A DNA stretch of 64,000 bases, taken from Burkholderiaceae bacterium DAT-1 (GTDB lineage Bacteria; Pseudomonadota; Gammaproteobacteria; Burkholderiales; Chitinimonadaceae). How positions within the stretch are numbered: the stretch's first letter is position 1; each line of letters opens with the position of its first letter. The stretch spans positions 124,001-188,000 of the forward strand of contig JAHRBI010000005.1 in the NCBI GenBank assembly GCA_019084025.1, written 5' to 3'. The notes below the pieces were generated by a model. That model worked only from the letters and a program-made list of their open reading frames with translations. It was not told the DNA's origin and made no database searches. This document shows, in pieces, positions 17,117 to 26,111 of the stretch. The position numbers and the translations under genes are program-made.

Positions 17117-18568
17117 CTATTTACAAGCCTGATGAGAGGGGGACACCCCCTCTGCAGCGGCCCGAGCACGGCTGAGCTGCGCTTTTGCCTGCTCGTTATC
17201 AGGCTCGAGCTCATTCCAGAAGCGAAGAATTTCAAGTGCATCACAATGCCGGCCTGCATCAATCAAGCGTTCCCACCAAGTCGACCAGACCATTCCGTTC
17301 AGCGTGAACTTTGGATCCTGCTTTTGCATGCTGCGATATACCTCGCCCGCCCGTGCGAATCCGTGCAGGGCAAGTTGCGCGGCATAGGTTTCCCGCGACA
17401 CCGGCTGGGTATCTGACAAATTGCGCTCAAGACGGGCGGCATGCGCAGGTGCGCCATTTTCATGTGGCATCCGCTTCAGAAACGCTTGCCCCTCAGCATC
17501 ACGACGCAAATAGGCATCCAGGAAATGGCGGACATAGCGCGCCATCAAGGCATAGGCATCAACAATCTCGCTTCGAGCATACTCGCTATAGCTGGCCGCA
17601 CTCGACTCATGCAGGCGTCGCGAAACAAAATCGACATGCTGCATCGGGTATTGAATCAGCTGGTATACATGCGCGAATTTCGCTTCATTGAGCAAGCTAA
17701 AGGTCGTATCAATTTCCGCACGATTAATCTGCGGAATGGTATCGGGTGAGCGCGAGATGTACAGCCAGGGCGCGGTGAGGTGTGTCACATCAATCTGGCG
17801 AGTCAGTGCTGGCTCCCGCGTGCCATCCAGACTAACCAGCGCCCCGATCCGCCGATCTTGTGCCGCAGCAAACACATTCACCATCCCGCCCCAACTCCAC
17901 CCCATCACTGCAATCTGCTTGGGATCGGCCTGCGGCAGGCTTTGCGCATATCCAATCAGAAATCCGACATCTCTCAGCTGAGGCAACACGCCCGCCATCG
18001 ACTCGTCAATTTCCTTATCTGCGTTACCCAGGCTGGTACTGGACAGAACGATATAGCCATAGCTGGCAAGATATTCAAAGAGGTCTGCATTCTCATCTGC
18101 CACACCCCCTACACCCGGCACATAAATGACGACCGGAAACTGCCCTTTGATCGCAGGTGCATCTCGTCTGGCGAGCCGTTCTGCCTGCACCAGGCGATCA
18201 GCGCCCTCGCCTAGACGCCGCCTGAGTCTGTCCATTTGTGCGCTAGATGCTCCAGACAATTGATCTTTTCCCAAATCAAATTCGATCTCGGTCAATCGAG
18301 TTGCCAGATAATCGCCGTAGCGAACACGTTTGCCTTGCTCGGTTGCGGGATACCACATCAGCGTTTGCAGAGGACGAGCAGACGGCTTTTCATTGCGAGC
18401 GCCGGTAACCGGGTCGTACTGAAAACCAAAAGCACGTGAATGGTCATATTGCTGAATAACTCGAAACCCCACGTCGTACCGACCAGAGTGACGACTCAGC
18501 AAAGTCTCCGCAACCGGGTGGACATGCAGGCAAGCAAGTACGAAAAAAACAAAGCACAACCGAAACAT
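17117..18568 (-). CDS. Exported alpha/beta hydrolase (dienelactone hydrolase-like)
   Basis: ATG 18568 is chosen because GGA lies 6 bases upstream and the protein then begins with a proper signal peptide (MFRLCFVFFVLACLHVHPVA). The hydrolase core follows: FPVVIYVPGVGG (oxyanion region), AVMGWSWGGMVNVFAA with the nucleophilic serine in GWSWGG, and a late histidine in PMQHVDFV. The C-terminal 100 residues look helical, tetratricopeptide-like (HGFARAGEVYRSMQKQDP). The likely activity is ester or lactone hydrolysis in the envelope; the substrate is unknown. Convergent genes do not crowd it and it seems monocistronic. Confidence 0.75.
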   Translation of the reverse strand: MFRLCFVFFVLACLHVHPVAETLLSRHSGRYDVGFRVIQQYDHSRAFGFQYDPVTGARNEKPSARPLQTLMWYPATEQGKRVRYGDYLATRLTEIEFDLGKDQLSGASSAQMDRLRRRLGEGADRLVQAERLARRDAPAIKGQFPVVIYVPGVGGVADENADLFEYLASYGYIVLSSTSLGNADKEIDESMAGVLPQLRDVGFLIGYAQSLPQADPKQIAVMGWSWGGMVNVFAAAQDRRIGALVSLDGTREPALTRQIDVTHLTAPWLYISRSPDTIPQINRAEIDTTFSLLNEAKFAHVYQLIQYPMQHVDFVSRRLHESSAASYSEYARSEIVDAYALMARYVRHFLDAYLRRDAEGQAFLKRMPHENGAPAHAARLERNLSDTQPVSRETYAAQLALHGFARAGEVYRSMQKQDPKFTLNGMVWSTWWERLIDAGRHCDALEILRFWNELEPDNEQAKAQLSRARAAAEGVSPSHQACK

Positions 18569-18681
18569 GAACATTCCATCATTCGACGACATTTTTATAA
18601 GAACGCAATCAGGTAGCAGATCAATTCGCTGCATGCCGTGAGCAAGGCTGCGTCGCCAGCCATATGATCACCCTTCAGGTT

Positions 18682-19182
18682 TTACTTTCCTGTACCCAGC
18701 GTTTGTTCTGTCTGACTGCAATCAGCCCAGTATTCTGACATGAGCTCGGTCGCCCAGTCCGGTTGGTGGGTGGACCCTCTTGGCAAAAATTCATGCATCA
18801 CCGGCTTGATATCGATGACGGGCGTGCCATCAATTGCATCCAGTTCGGCCACACGCAAGACCCGTCCTTCTACGGATAAGATGCGGCAGATGGTCGAGCC
18901 AATCCGGTTGGGACGATTCTTGCCGCGTTGGGCGAAGATGCCTACCTCGGGCCATGCCTCATTATTCCGTGGGTGACGCGCCCCAGTGACAATTTTGTCC
19001 TCTGGCACACCATGAAACACAAACAGGATTTCAGCATGGGAAAACGCGTCCAGTCCGGCCAGTGCCGAACTGTCGATCGAGTCTGCCAATACGATCTCCG
19101 CAATTTCACCGCCCCAGTAATCATCACGTGCAACTTGCCGTGTGGCCGATACCCGAGCAACAGGTTCAATCAAAAATGTCAT
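18682..19182 (-). CDS. trmO: tRNA (N6-threonylcarbamoyladenosine37) methyltransferase TrmO-like
   Basis: The beta-barrel TsaA/TrmO fold is shown by IEPVARVSATR, LDAFSHAEILFVFH, ARHPRNNEAWPEVGIFAQRG, KNRPNRIGSTICRI and LDAIDGTPVIDIKP. TrmO methylates the t6A base at position 37 of tRNA-Thr using S-adenosylmethionine. ATG 19182 is preferred over the ATG 8 codons upstream because GGGAG lies 5 bases before it. At 166 residues it matches the short, single-domain form and lacks the C-terminal extension of the E. coli protein. The DUF998 gene lies just upstream on the same strand. Confidence 0.85.
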   Translation of the reverse strand: MTFLIEPVARVSATRQVARDDYWGGEIAEIVLADSIDSSALAGLDAFSHAEILFVFHGVPEDKIVTGARHPRNNEAWPEVGIFAQRGKNRPNRIGSTICRILSVEGRVLRVAELDAIDGTPVIDIKPVMHEFLPRGSTHQPDWATELMSEYWADCSQTEQTLGTGK

Positions 19183-19224
19183 ACAGACTCCCTGTGGATG
19201 AACCAAAGCATTGCAATCAGATTC

Positions 19225-19845
19225 TCAATCGCTGTATCCATCCAGAATCGGGTGCCTGTACATCGCCCATCCCACCAGTGCAACCCAGAAAAAGTAACAG
19301 GCAAACGAAATACGCTGCCCCAGCCCGGGAGTCGGACCAGGCGTCACCAAAAATGTATTCAGCACCATCGCTATCGCGATTCCGAGCAAGGGCCAATATA
19401 TGCCCTTCCACGAATCAACCTGCCTGAAACGACCGGGTAACCAGAAGGCAGCCACCATAAAACAGAGCCCCGACCCAAATGATCCAACGGAGTGCAGAAT
19501 CATCGACGGGGAAGTCCGGTTTTCAAAATCGCCGGGAAACACGCCCGATATCGCCATGAAAGCGCCAGATAACACCAATGCAGTAAATGGGATTGCAGTC
19601 CGACCGCGCACCTGAAACTGGCGACGAAGCGCCAGCCCCAGACTCAGGATCAGCAAGCCTGGCAACAGATACCCCAGCGCGTTCCAAACCCACATATTGG
19701 GCGCGCCCCACGCCCCCAGCTCGCTGACAGCCTGATTAAAATGGCGAAAATCCGGGCGTTGCATCGCTACCCATGCATACACACCCACAAACCAGACGGG
19801 CACAGCCATATTCGCCAGCCCGATTGCGCGTACTCGATTCACCAT
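19225..19845 (-). CDS. DUF998 family membrane protein
   Basis: This 206-residue protein has six hydrophobic segments and DUF998 landmarks: FNQAVSELGAWGAPN near the start, GVFPGDFENRTSP in the middle and a second HSVGSFGSG motif. The function is unknown. A strong GGAGGA precedes the start, very close to ATG 19845; a GTG one codon later may be the real start. It overlaps nothing real and is divergent from the exported S41 peptidase. Confidence 0.75.
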   Translation of the reverse strand: MVNRVRAIGLANMAVPVWFVGVYAWVAMQRPDFRHFNQAVSELGAWGAPNMWVWNALGYLLPGLLILSLGLALRRQFQVRGRTAIPFTALVLSGAFMAISGVFPGDFENRTSPSMILHSVGSFGSGLCFMVAAFWLPGRFRQVDSWKGIYWPLLGIAIAMVLNTFLVTPGPTPGLGQRISFACYFFWVALVGWAMYRHPILDGYSD

Positions 19846-20036
19846 TCCTCCACAAACGATTCATGTTCTTTTCCCGACATTATCACGCGAACACAGGAAT
19901 CCACCCTGAAACATCTGACATTCATGGCGTTGATTCAGCAAGAATGAAACACCGCCTCACGCCCGACTTTGATGCAAAAGCCGTCATCCCTAAACTATTG
20001 AACATTCGAAAAAAACATCCGAGGAGACAGATTCAA

Positions 20037-21539
20037 ATGGCATGCCTTACGAGACGCATCCTCCCGCTGGCCACGATTACAATAGCAACGGTTTTCTCCA
20101 TGGCTGCTTACGCTTTCGGCTTTTCGTCCTACACCGACGACCGCGACTGGAAGCAGCAGCTCAAGCATGATGGCAAGGAACTCTACGATGCCATCGTACG
20201 TATCCATCCGGGCATCTACGACGAGCGCAATCCCGATTTCCGCCCCCACATGGATGCAGCCTTTGCCCACCTGAACGAACGTGCCGAAGGTGCCACCAGT
20301 TTCTGGCACTACAACTGGGCAATGAACGAGTTTGTCGCCTCCTTCGACGATGGCCACCTCAGCTATACCTACGACGACAAGCTTCCCAAAGCCACCACCC
20401 GTCGCTGGCCGGGATTTTTGACCGAAGAACGTTTAGGCAAACAAGTGGTGCTGAACCGGCTGGATGATCCAGCCCTGCCTGAAATAGGTGATGTACTGCA
20501 ATCCTGTGATGAAGTTGATGCAGACCGCCTGCTGGCGGATCAGGTCGGTCGCTTCGTGGGACGCTGGTCGCTGCGCTCACAGCATTACCGCTATAGCTAT
20601 CGTCTGTTTTACTACGCCACCAACCCCTATTTCACCCCTATGCAATCTTGTGTTTTCCAGGGGAAATCCGGCCTCAAAACGATCCCGCTGAACTGGCGTG
20701 AAATCGCAGAAGAAGATGCCACCACGCGTCTGGCAGCCTTGTCGCCGACCTACAAGGCGCAATTTGATTACGCCCTCACCGACAAAACCCTCACCCTCTC
20801 CTTGAAGAATTTTGATCCCACGCCGGGCAAGGAAACAGCCAAAACAATCGATGCATATATCGGCAAGATCGAAGCCGATCAGCAGCGCATTCAGTCGCTC
20901 GATTACATCGTGCTCGACCTGCGCGGCAACGGCGGCGGCTCATCGCATTACAGCCGGATGATCGCGCGAGCCATCTGGGGAGAGGCTGCACTGAATGCCG
21001 TTCCGCGAAAGCCGTTTTATGTGGAATGGCGTCCGTCAGACGAAAAGATCAACATAATGGACAAATACATGTGGCTGGCGGGCCTGATGGGTCACGATAA
21101 AGAGACAGTTGAGTACTGGAAAGCGATCCTGAAAGGCCTGAAAGAAGCGCGTGCAGCGGGCCTGCCGCTCTGGCGCGAAACCGTGACAACCACGTCCGAT
21201 TCATCCGGCCCATCCAGCTACGCCACGCCCAATCCATTCAAAGGCAGCGTGTATATCCTGACCGATCATACCTGCGCATCAGCCTGCCTGGATGCTGTCG
21301 ATCTCTGGAAAAACCTCGGCGGTATTCAGGTTGGCCGCGAAACCTCGGGCGATACGGTGTATATGGATCTGGCTGAAGTCAAAATGTCCGACTTCGCCGC
21401 CAAAGCTTATCTGCCCAGCAAGGTATTCCGCGACCGGCCACGCGGCAATAACGAGTCCCACTCGCCCAAGTATGTATTCGAAGGTGATTTAACAAACACC
21501 CCGGCAGTGATGGAATGGATTAAGGGCTTGCCGCGTTAA
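20037..21539 (+). CDS. Exported S41 family (tail-specific protease-like) peptidase
   Basis: The frame extends 88 codons upstream, but ATG 20037 has GAGGAG 10 bases before it and begins a signal peptide (ending AAYA), so the protein has 500 residues. An N-terminal helical part and a SFDDGHLSYTY block precede the S41 core: YIVLDLRGNGGGSSHYSRM (oxyanion and substrate strand), then YILTDHTCASACLDAVD with the probable nucleophile S415, and GIQVGRETSGDT. S41 peptidases cut unfolded or tail-tagged proteins; this one belongs to the non-PDZ, IRBP-like subgroup as far as can be seen, because no PDZ domain is evident. The substrate is unknown. Confidence 0.8.
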   Translation: MACLTRRILPLATITIATVFSMAAYAFGFSSYTDDRDWKQQLKHDGKELYDAIVRIHPGIYDERNPDFRPHMDAAFAHLNERAEGATSFWHYNWAMNEFVASFDDGHLSYTYDDKLPKATTRRWPGFLTEERLGKQVVLNRLDDPALPEIGDVLQSCDEVDADRLLADQVGRFVGRWSLRSQHYRYSYRLFYYATNPYFTPMQSCVFQGKSGLKTIPLNWREIAEEDATTRLAALSPTYKAQFDYALTDKTLTLSLKNFDPTPGKETAKTIDAYIGKIEADQQRIQSLDYIVLDLRGNGGGSSHYSRMIARAIWGEAALNAVPRKPFYVEWRPSDEKINIMDKYMWLAGLMGHDKETVEYWKAILKGLKEARAAGLPLWRETVTTTSDSSGPSSYATPNPFKGSVYILTDHTCASACLDAVDLWKNLGGIQVGRETSGDTVYMDLAEVKMSDFAAKAYLPSKVFRDRPRGNNESHSPKYVFEGDLTNTPAVMEWIKGLPR

Positions 21540-21577
21540 CGAACGCAGCTGCATCCGAGACCCTCGGCTGTTTGGTC

Positions 21578-21628
21578 GTGTGTCGGTTATGGCTGCGGGG
21601 ACTAGGAGGTTCTTGCAGCGGGGTTAGG
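21578..21628 (+). repeat. Dispersed repeat of about 50 bp, copy 1
   Basis: This stretch starts at CGTGTGTCGGTTATGG and ends at GGGGTTAGG. It aligns with 26449-26500, where the same order of blocks occurs with scattered changes; a shorter, weaker match is near 23450-23475. In the second copy it ends an IS110-like remnant, so it may be an insertion-sequence end. Confidence 0.5.
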
Positions 21629-21633
21629 CATAT

Positions 21634-22068
21634 TCAGCACTCTGACCTACGAATAGGAATGTGGTTTTTGATTGCTTCTTCAACGACTAATTGATGGAGG
21701 ATGTTATCTTCAATAACCAACAAGGCGCCGCCTAGCTCATTTACAAAGGTAAAGCGAGTAATGTGATAAGGGTCTTCCTCTGGGACTAGGCCGTGATTTA
21801 CAAGAGCGAAAGCTACCTTTTTTGACGCTCTAGATTCGAAATCGCCAAGCTCAAGCGAATTTATGCCTTTTAAGCTTGCGAATAGTTTTACAGCTGGTTG
21901 TTCCTTGAACGAACTAATTACTGAGCGAAGTGCCTTGATGTTTTCTAGCGTCGGGCCGCCTGCAGAAAAGGTAAGGGTTAGCTTTACTCGATCTTCGTCG
22001 TGTCGCCATAGAACCCAGCCTTGCTCAGTTCCATCCCACAAGCGCTGATAGTTGGCTAAGTGTGTCAT
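21634..22068 (-). CDS. Hypothetical protein in accessory patch
   Basis: About 144 residues from ATG 22068 (an upstream ATG at 22128 would start inside the IS-like remnant). Visible features are a middle KLTLTFSAGGPTLENIKALR stretch and a hydrophobic ELGGALLVIEDNI near the C-terminus. Lower GC than the flanking housekeeping genes. I do not recognise the family. It lies between the dispersed repeat and an IS110-like 5' remnant, so it may have arrived with mobile DNA. Confidence 0.55.
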   Translation of the reverse strand: MTHLANYQRLWDGTEQGWVLWRHDEDRVKLTLTFSAGGPTLENIKALRSVISSFKEQPAVKLFASLKGINSLELGDFESRASKKVAFALVNHGLVPEEDPYHITRFTFVNELGGALLVIEDNILHQLVVEEAIKNHIPIRRSEC

Positions 22069-22084
22069 ATGCCTAAAAAATAAA

Positions 22085-22245
22085 AAAATCTTCCCCGTTC
22101 CGAGGTTCGGCGGACGCCACGTCGGCATCTATGTGCCAACCTAAGGTTTGATCCCTGCTCCCTATGGAAAAAGATCACCCAAGGCGATTATCCCAATCGG
22201 TGTTGATCTCGCCAAGGGTAGCCATTCTATTCAATGTTTGCTGAC
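22085..22245 (+). mobile_element. IS110-like 5' end remnant, copy A
   Basis: The forward strand carries a conserved non-coding block (CCCCGTTCCGAGGTT, then GTCGGCATCTATGTGCCA) followed by a short reading segment IPIGVDLAKG, the N-terminal DEDD-domain motif of IS110 transposases. The frame breaks soon after, so only the left end remains. Related remnants lie at 25370-25547 and 26112-26500. Confidence 0.6.
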
Positions 22246-22324
22246 ACAGCGGGCGCTATCATGGCGCTGATTGGGTGCAGATATCATGCTGATTAGAGAA
22301 ATCCCGACGTCCATACATCACCTG

Positions 22325-23428
22325 TCAAACCCTAGGCTCTTGCTGTGTGGTGCAGTGAATGCCTCCCCCGCCCGCAGCAATGCCGTCGATGTTGATCTGG
22401 ACAACTTCACGATCGGGAAAGGCTCGTTGCAGCGCACGTTTGGCGGCGGTGTCGGCACGCGGATCGCCAAATTCCGGGGCAATCACCGCCCCATTGCAGA
22501 TATAGAAATTGATGTAGCCCGCTGCGAAGTCATCATTCGCATAAGCCTCTCGCACTTTTGAAGGCGCCTCCAGTACAACCACTTCCAGCTTTCGGCCCTC
22601 GGCATCTGTCGCCGAACGCAGAATTTCCAAGTGCCGCTTTGTCACTGCATGGTCAAAGGACTTGGGATCAGGGTCATATCCGGCGACAACCACGCCGGGG
22701 CGTACGAATCGCGCGTAAAAATCGGTATGTCCATCAGTGATGTCTTTTCCCTTGATGCCGGGCAACCAGATGATCTGTGTCAGTCCAAGTAGTTGTTTAA
22801 GCTCGCGTTCACATTGCGCTTTGCTTACGCCAGGATTTCGGTTGTCGTTGAGTACGCAACTTTCGGTAATGATCGCCGTGCCGTGGCCGTCAACCTCGAT
22901 CCCGCCGCCTTCCAGTACCAGATCGGATTGCATATGGCGTACACCGGCGCCTTGAGCAACAAACGAGGCGACTTTGGCATCGTATTCATAGCGCTGCTTC
23001 TCACCCCAGCCGTTGAAATTGAAGTCAACACTCGCTTTGTCACCTTGCTCGGTCACGACAAAAACCGGTCCGGTGTCACGCATCCATATATCGTCGAGCG
23101 GGCAGACAATTAGCTCAACCTTGTCTCCCATCATTCTCTGGGCTAACGGCAAATCAGCTTGACGCACCAGCATCGAAACGGGCTCATACCTGGAGATCGT
23201 AAGGGCGATTGTCGCCAAATTGCGCTGCACTTCTGGCAAGTACTTCTTGCCCCATACAGCCAGACTTGCGCCAAAAGCCATCCAAGTTCGCTGGTGTCGA
23301 TCACCCTCATCCGGCATGAACCATGTATTAGGTCCATTGGCCATCGCAAAGCCTCCCCTCACGCCGCCCAGCAAAGTTGCTGCAGCGAGAAGACCAGATG
23401 TTCGAATAAAAGTGCGTCGAGTGGTCAT
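22325..23428 (-). CDS. Agmatine deiminase-family protein with Tat signal
   Basis: ATG 23428 begins MTTRRTFIRTSGLLAAATLL, a twin-arginine signal. The body is a porphyromonas-type peptidylarginine/agmatine deiminase: WMRDTGPVFV (D118), DLVLEGGGIEVDG, DGHTD (H234, D236) and the catalytic cysteine C359 in GGGGIHCTTQQ. Cytosolic agmatine deiminase (AguA) makes N-carbamoylputrescine; export through Tat suggests instead a periplasmic guanidino-hydrolase acting on agmatine or peptidyl-arginine. At 367 residues the length is normal. A putrescine gene set lies 14 kb away, but no link is visible in the sequence. Confidence 0.85.
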   Translation of the reverse strand: MTTRRTFIRTSGLLAAATLLGGVRGGFAMANGPNTWFMPDEGDRHQRTWMAFGASLAVWGKKYLPEVQRNLATIALTISRYEPVSMLVRQADLPLAQRMMGDKVELIVCPLDDIWMRDTGPVFVVTEQGDKASVDFNFNGWGEKQRYEYDAKVASFVAQGAGVRHMQSDLVLEGGGIEVDGHGTAIITESCVLNDNRNPGVSKAQCERELKQLLGLTQIIWLPGIKGKDITDGHTDFYARFVRPGVVVAGYDPDPKSFDHAVTKRHLEILRSATDAEGRKLEVVVLEAPSKVREAYANDDFAAGYINFYICNGAVIAPEFGDPRADTAAKRALQRAFPDREVVQINIDGIAAGGGGIHCTTQQEPRV

Positions 23429-23527
23429 AAAGTGCCGCTCTAAGCATGGCTGCTGGTCGATTATGGTTGGGGGACTGAGGCATACCCGTAACGGCAATCA
23501 CGATGGGTGTCACGCTGGCATGGCAAA

Positions 23528-23983
23528 CTACGCCACTCCTGAATGCTGAAGCACAGAAACCGTTACGCTGAAGCGCTCATTTCCGGGCATGACGCCGTGT
23601 TCCTGACCTACCACCTCGAATCCAGCCTTTCGGTAGAGCGCGATCGCGGCGTCATTGCCCGCAAGCACTTCCGCGCTCATAGGGCCGCTTACTTCCGATA
23701 ACGCAGCAAGAACAAGCGACAAGCCTACCCCTTTACCATAGCAGTCGGGGTCGACATAAAGCCAAGCCAGCTCATCCGGTGTAAATGCTACAAAACCCAG
23801 GACTTGCCCATCCACTTCAGCCACCCGGATTTCATACTCGTGAAACCCCTCGCTTTCAGCCGTCTGTTCGAGGGTTAGATATGCCGCTTCCAAACCGGCA
23901 GCCCGCAGCTCATCATGGCGTGCGGCATCATGGATTGCGCAAATGCGCTTCCAGTCTTCGGAAATGTAGTGTCGAATATTCAT
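23528..23983 (-). CDS. GNAT family N-acetyltransferase
   Basis: This 151-residue protein has the GNAT fold: IRHYISEDWKRICAIHD at the start, VLGFVAFTPDELAWLYVDPD, the acetyl-CoA loop YGKGVGLSLVLAAL (Q/RxxGxG/A type), and AIALYRKAGFEVVGQE near the end. It should transfer an acetyl group from acetyl-CoA to an amine; the substrate is unknown. It lies 99 bases upstream of the Tat deiminase on the same strand. From 23984 to 24216 I see no gene. Confidence 0.85.
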   Translation of the reverse strand: MNIRHYISEDWKRICAIHDAARHDELRAAGLEAAYLTLEQTAESEGFHEYEIRVAEVDGQVLGFVAFTPDELAWLYVDPDCYGKGVGLSLVLAALSEVSGPMSAEVLAGNDAAIALYRKAGFEVVGQEHGVMPGNERFSVTVSVLQHSGVA

Positions 23984-24216
23984 ATGGTACCTATCAAATT
24001 GTATTAGCCCGCGGTCATTTTCATATTTTCAGTCTCAACCCTGATGCGAGGCGGAAAAACCGAGTTGGACTCAAGCACCAGCATGACCGGCAATATTCGG
24101 AGATTGTAAATGAGGCCTGCTGGCTCGAGTGCAGTCTGAATCCCCCGCTTCATCACGCCCGCACCGAAATCGCCATTTCATCTGCTCTGGGTGTGATTGG
24201 ACGCACAAACCATGTG

Positions 24217-24675
24217 CTACTGAATTTTTTGGGGTCGGGTCGGCAAAATTATGCCCTCAGCAATCGATTTCTTTTTAATTCCCGCTTTATTAAAAGGGGG
24301 CTGAAGCCTCTCAATTAGATATGCCTCAATTGCCAATATTTCGAACCAGCATTCTCTCGGCACAGGCAAAAAAGCAACCGCCCCAGCATTTATCTTAGTG
24401 AGACCACCTTGAGAAAAGTGTGCGCCAAATCTTTTTCCAAGAATTTTCGATTGCCCAATATAGAGAAGCTGCCCTTTATGATCGAAGAATACATACACAC
24501 ATAGCGCTTCAGCGTATTGCCGAAGCAAACCACCATCACACTAGTAAGATTCCCACTTTCCCTCTTCGAACGTCAACGTCTGAAGTATCGTAGTCAAACG
24601 AGCCATAGAAGGACGCTGATATTTATTGTCAAACTCGTTCAATACATGGCGAAGTGATTCGATCCCACCACTCAT
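24217..24675 (-). pseudogene. GIY-YIG nuclease gene interrupted by an in-frame TAG
   Basis: A good ribosome site (GGAG, 5 bases before ATG) starts a 44-codon reading frame at 24675 that ends KWESY and then TAG at 24543-24541. The same frame continues as CDGGLLRQYAEALC, then VYVFFDHKGQLLYIGQSK, LGKRFGAHF and a late EAYLIERLQPPFN, the GIY-YIG nuclease core. The continuity of frame argues for one original gene of about 152 codons in which a tryptophan or similar codon became amber. The 3' part could still be translated from a TTG at 24528. Either a pseudogene or a readthrough case; degenerate neighbours favour a pseudogene. Confidence 0.7.
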
Positions 24676-24962
24676 AAATACTCCACAAATAATCAGAAAA
24701 TAATTCGCACATTCAAACTAATTAATCATTTTAATTGATTTCCCCCATACAACCCAAACTCTCTTACAATAAATTAACTCAACTCTCTTCCTCGCGAGTC
24801 ATTCATTGCTATGCAAATAATCGGATTGTATTAATCTCGGCACTTTCACTTTTGCGTCATATCTACTTGCACGCGACCGCGCTACTCGGAGGCACAGCCC
24901 GGAGCTTCGGTGTTCAGTGTGAGATGAGACCGCACTGACTCCATTTTTCACCTGCGCACTGC

Positions 24963-25348
24963 TCAGTACGGTCCTGGGAGCAGCCGCTGAGACTGCCACC
25001 AGATGTTTCCATGCTTGTCCTTCACGCCACCCTGGCGGTCCCCGTAGGGCATGTCTGTGACAGACATAATCAGGGATGCCCCAGCAGATATTGCTCTATT
25101 CATTGCCTCATCGGTGTTCTCTACATATAAGTAGTACGAAGCTGGCATTGCCGGAAACGTTGGAGATGCCTCGCTCACCATGACTGTTGAGGTCCCGAGT
25201 CGCACCTGAGCGTTTGCGATTCGATCGCCGTTCATATGCCGTCCAATCTCTATGCCCCCAGCCCGACAACCAAGAATTCAAGGAAGTCCGCTGCTTCGGC
25301 CATAAAGAAGTACGGCGTTACCGAATTGAAACCTGGTGGGATTAGCAT
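24963..25348 (-). pseudogene. VOC (glyoxalase/PhnB-like) gene with frameshift
   Basis: From ATG 25348 the frame reads MLIPPGFNSVTPYFFMAEAA, a PhnB-like VOC opening, and stops at TAG just after a run of five C (forward strand 25255-25259). The neighbouring frame continues with GIEIGRHMNGDRIANAQVRL, ASYYLYVENTDEAMNRAISAG and DRQGGVKDKHGNIWW, the rest of a VOC domain. One missing base in the homopolymer explains the break. VOC proteins of this kind bind a metal and act as lyases, dioxygenases or resistance proteins. The 90-codon 3' part starting at ATG 25235 would lack the first beta module. Confidence 0.7.
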
Positions 25349-25369
25349 ACAGGGGTCACCTTTGCGGAC

Positions 25370-25547
25370 TAACTATAAAAGGTACTTCCCCGTCCCGAGG
25401 TTTCAACTGAGCCGCGTCGGCATCTATGTGCCACGATGGATTTCAACCCCACCAGCCTTCTTACAAGGGAAATCCATGGCCTTGGTTTCGATTGACATCG
25501 ATTTCGCCAAGCCTTTTTTGGCACCGGAGCGCAGGGCACCAAACTGA
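25370..25547 (+). mobile_element. IS110-like 5' end remnant, copy B
   Basis: The conserved non-coding block (CCCCGTCCCGAGGTTT, then GTCGGCATCTATGTGCCA) is followed by ATGGCCTTGGTTTCG and a short frame MALVSIDIDFAKPFLAPE, a mutated form of the IS110 motif I-x-I-D-L-A-K. The frame ends after about 22 codons. Same direction as copies A and C; no right end is visible nearby. Confidence 0.6.
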
Positions 25548-25600
25548 GCAGCAGGTTGGTGTCCGGTTGACTGCCTAATCAGGTACAACGGATATCCGCA

Positions 25601-26083
25601 CTATTGAAGCGATGATGCCTGCTTCAGGGCAGACAGCATCTCTGCTCGCATCCAGGCTTCGTTGCTGGCTTCACGCGTATAGGTTTCGCACAATGATCTA
25701 GCCTCCCCATCCTTTAACTTCGCAAAGGAGCTCGACGCCGAATTCGCGCCCCATGTCTTTGCAGTGGTGATTATCATCAAGGTGCTCAAAGCAGCCTCTT
25801 TATCTTGTCGGCTTTGGGCATTGCCCAGCTTTTGATAGGCCATGCGCTCAACATTGTCAGCGGCTTGCTGGATATCGCGTAGTTGCTTTTGATTTGCCGC
25901 CCGCCATTTGGTCATTGCCTCGCTGTACTGTTTAGCTTTAGACGGTGCTCTTGCGATACAAATTTGTTCCAGAACAGTCAGCATTTCATCCGTGTAGAGC
26001 GAAGCCAAATTCACCATTTCGGCGGGCGGATGCGCAAAACATACCGTTGGATAAAGCAGGCAAAGTAATATCAGTTTCTTCAT
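25601..26083 (-). CDS. Hypothetical exported helical protein
   Basis: This 160-residue protein has a signal peptide (MKKLILLCLLYPTVCFA-HPP) and a charged, mainly helical mature part with two cysteines about 100 residues apart (in EQICIARA and SLCETYT) that could pair. I do not recognise a family. It sits between two IS110-like remnants on the opposite strand. Reading frame and signal peptide are intact, so it is probably a functional gene. Confidence 0.6.
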   Translation of the reverse strand: MKKLILLCLLYPTVCFAHPPAEMVNLASLYTDEMLTVLEQICIARAPSKAKQYSEAMTKWRAANQKQLRDIQQAADNVERMAYQKLGNAQSRQDKEAALSTLMIITTAKTWGANSASSSFAKLKDGEARSLCETYTREASNEAWMRAEMLSALKQASSLQ

Positions 26084-26111
26084 TTTAATGATCGACCCTA
26101 GAAATTTCGCA

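Noticed and set aside
23785-24318. Rightward 177-codon frame between the acetyltransferase and GIY-YIG genes
   Set aside because: Half of it lies antisense to the acetyltransferase gene; the rest has no ribosome site or known domain.
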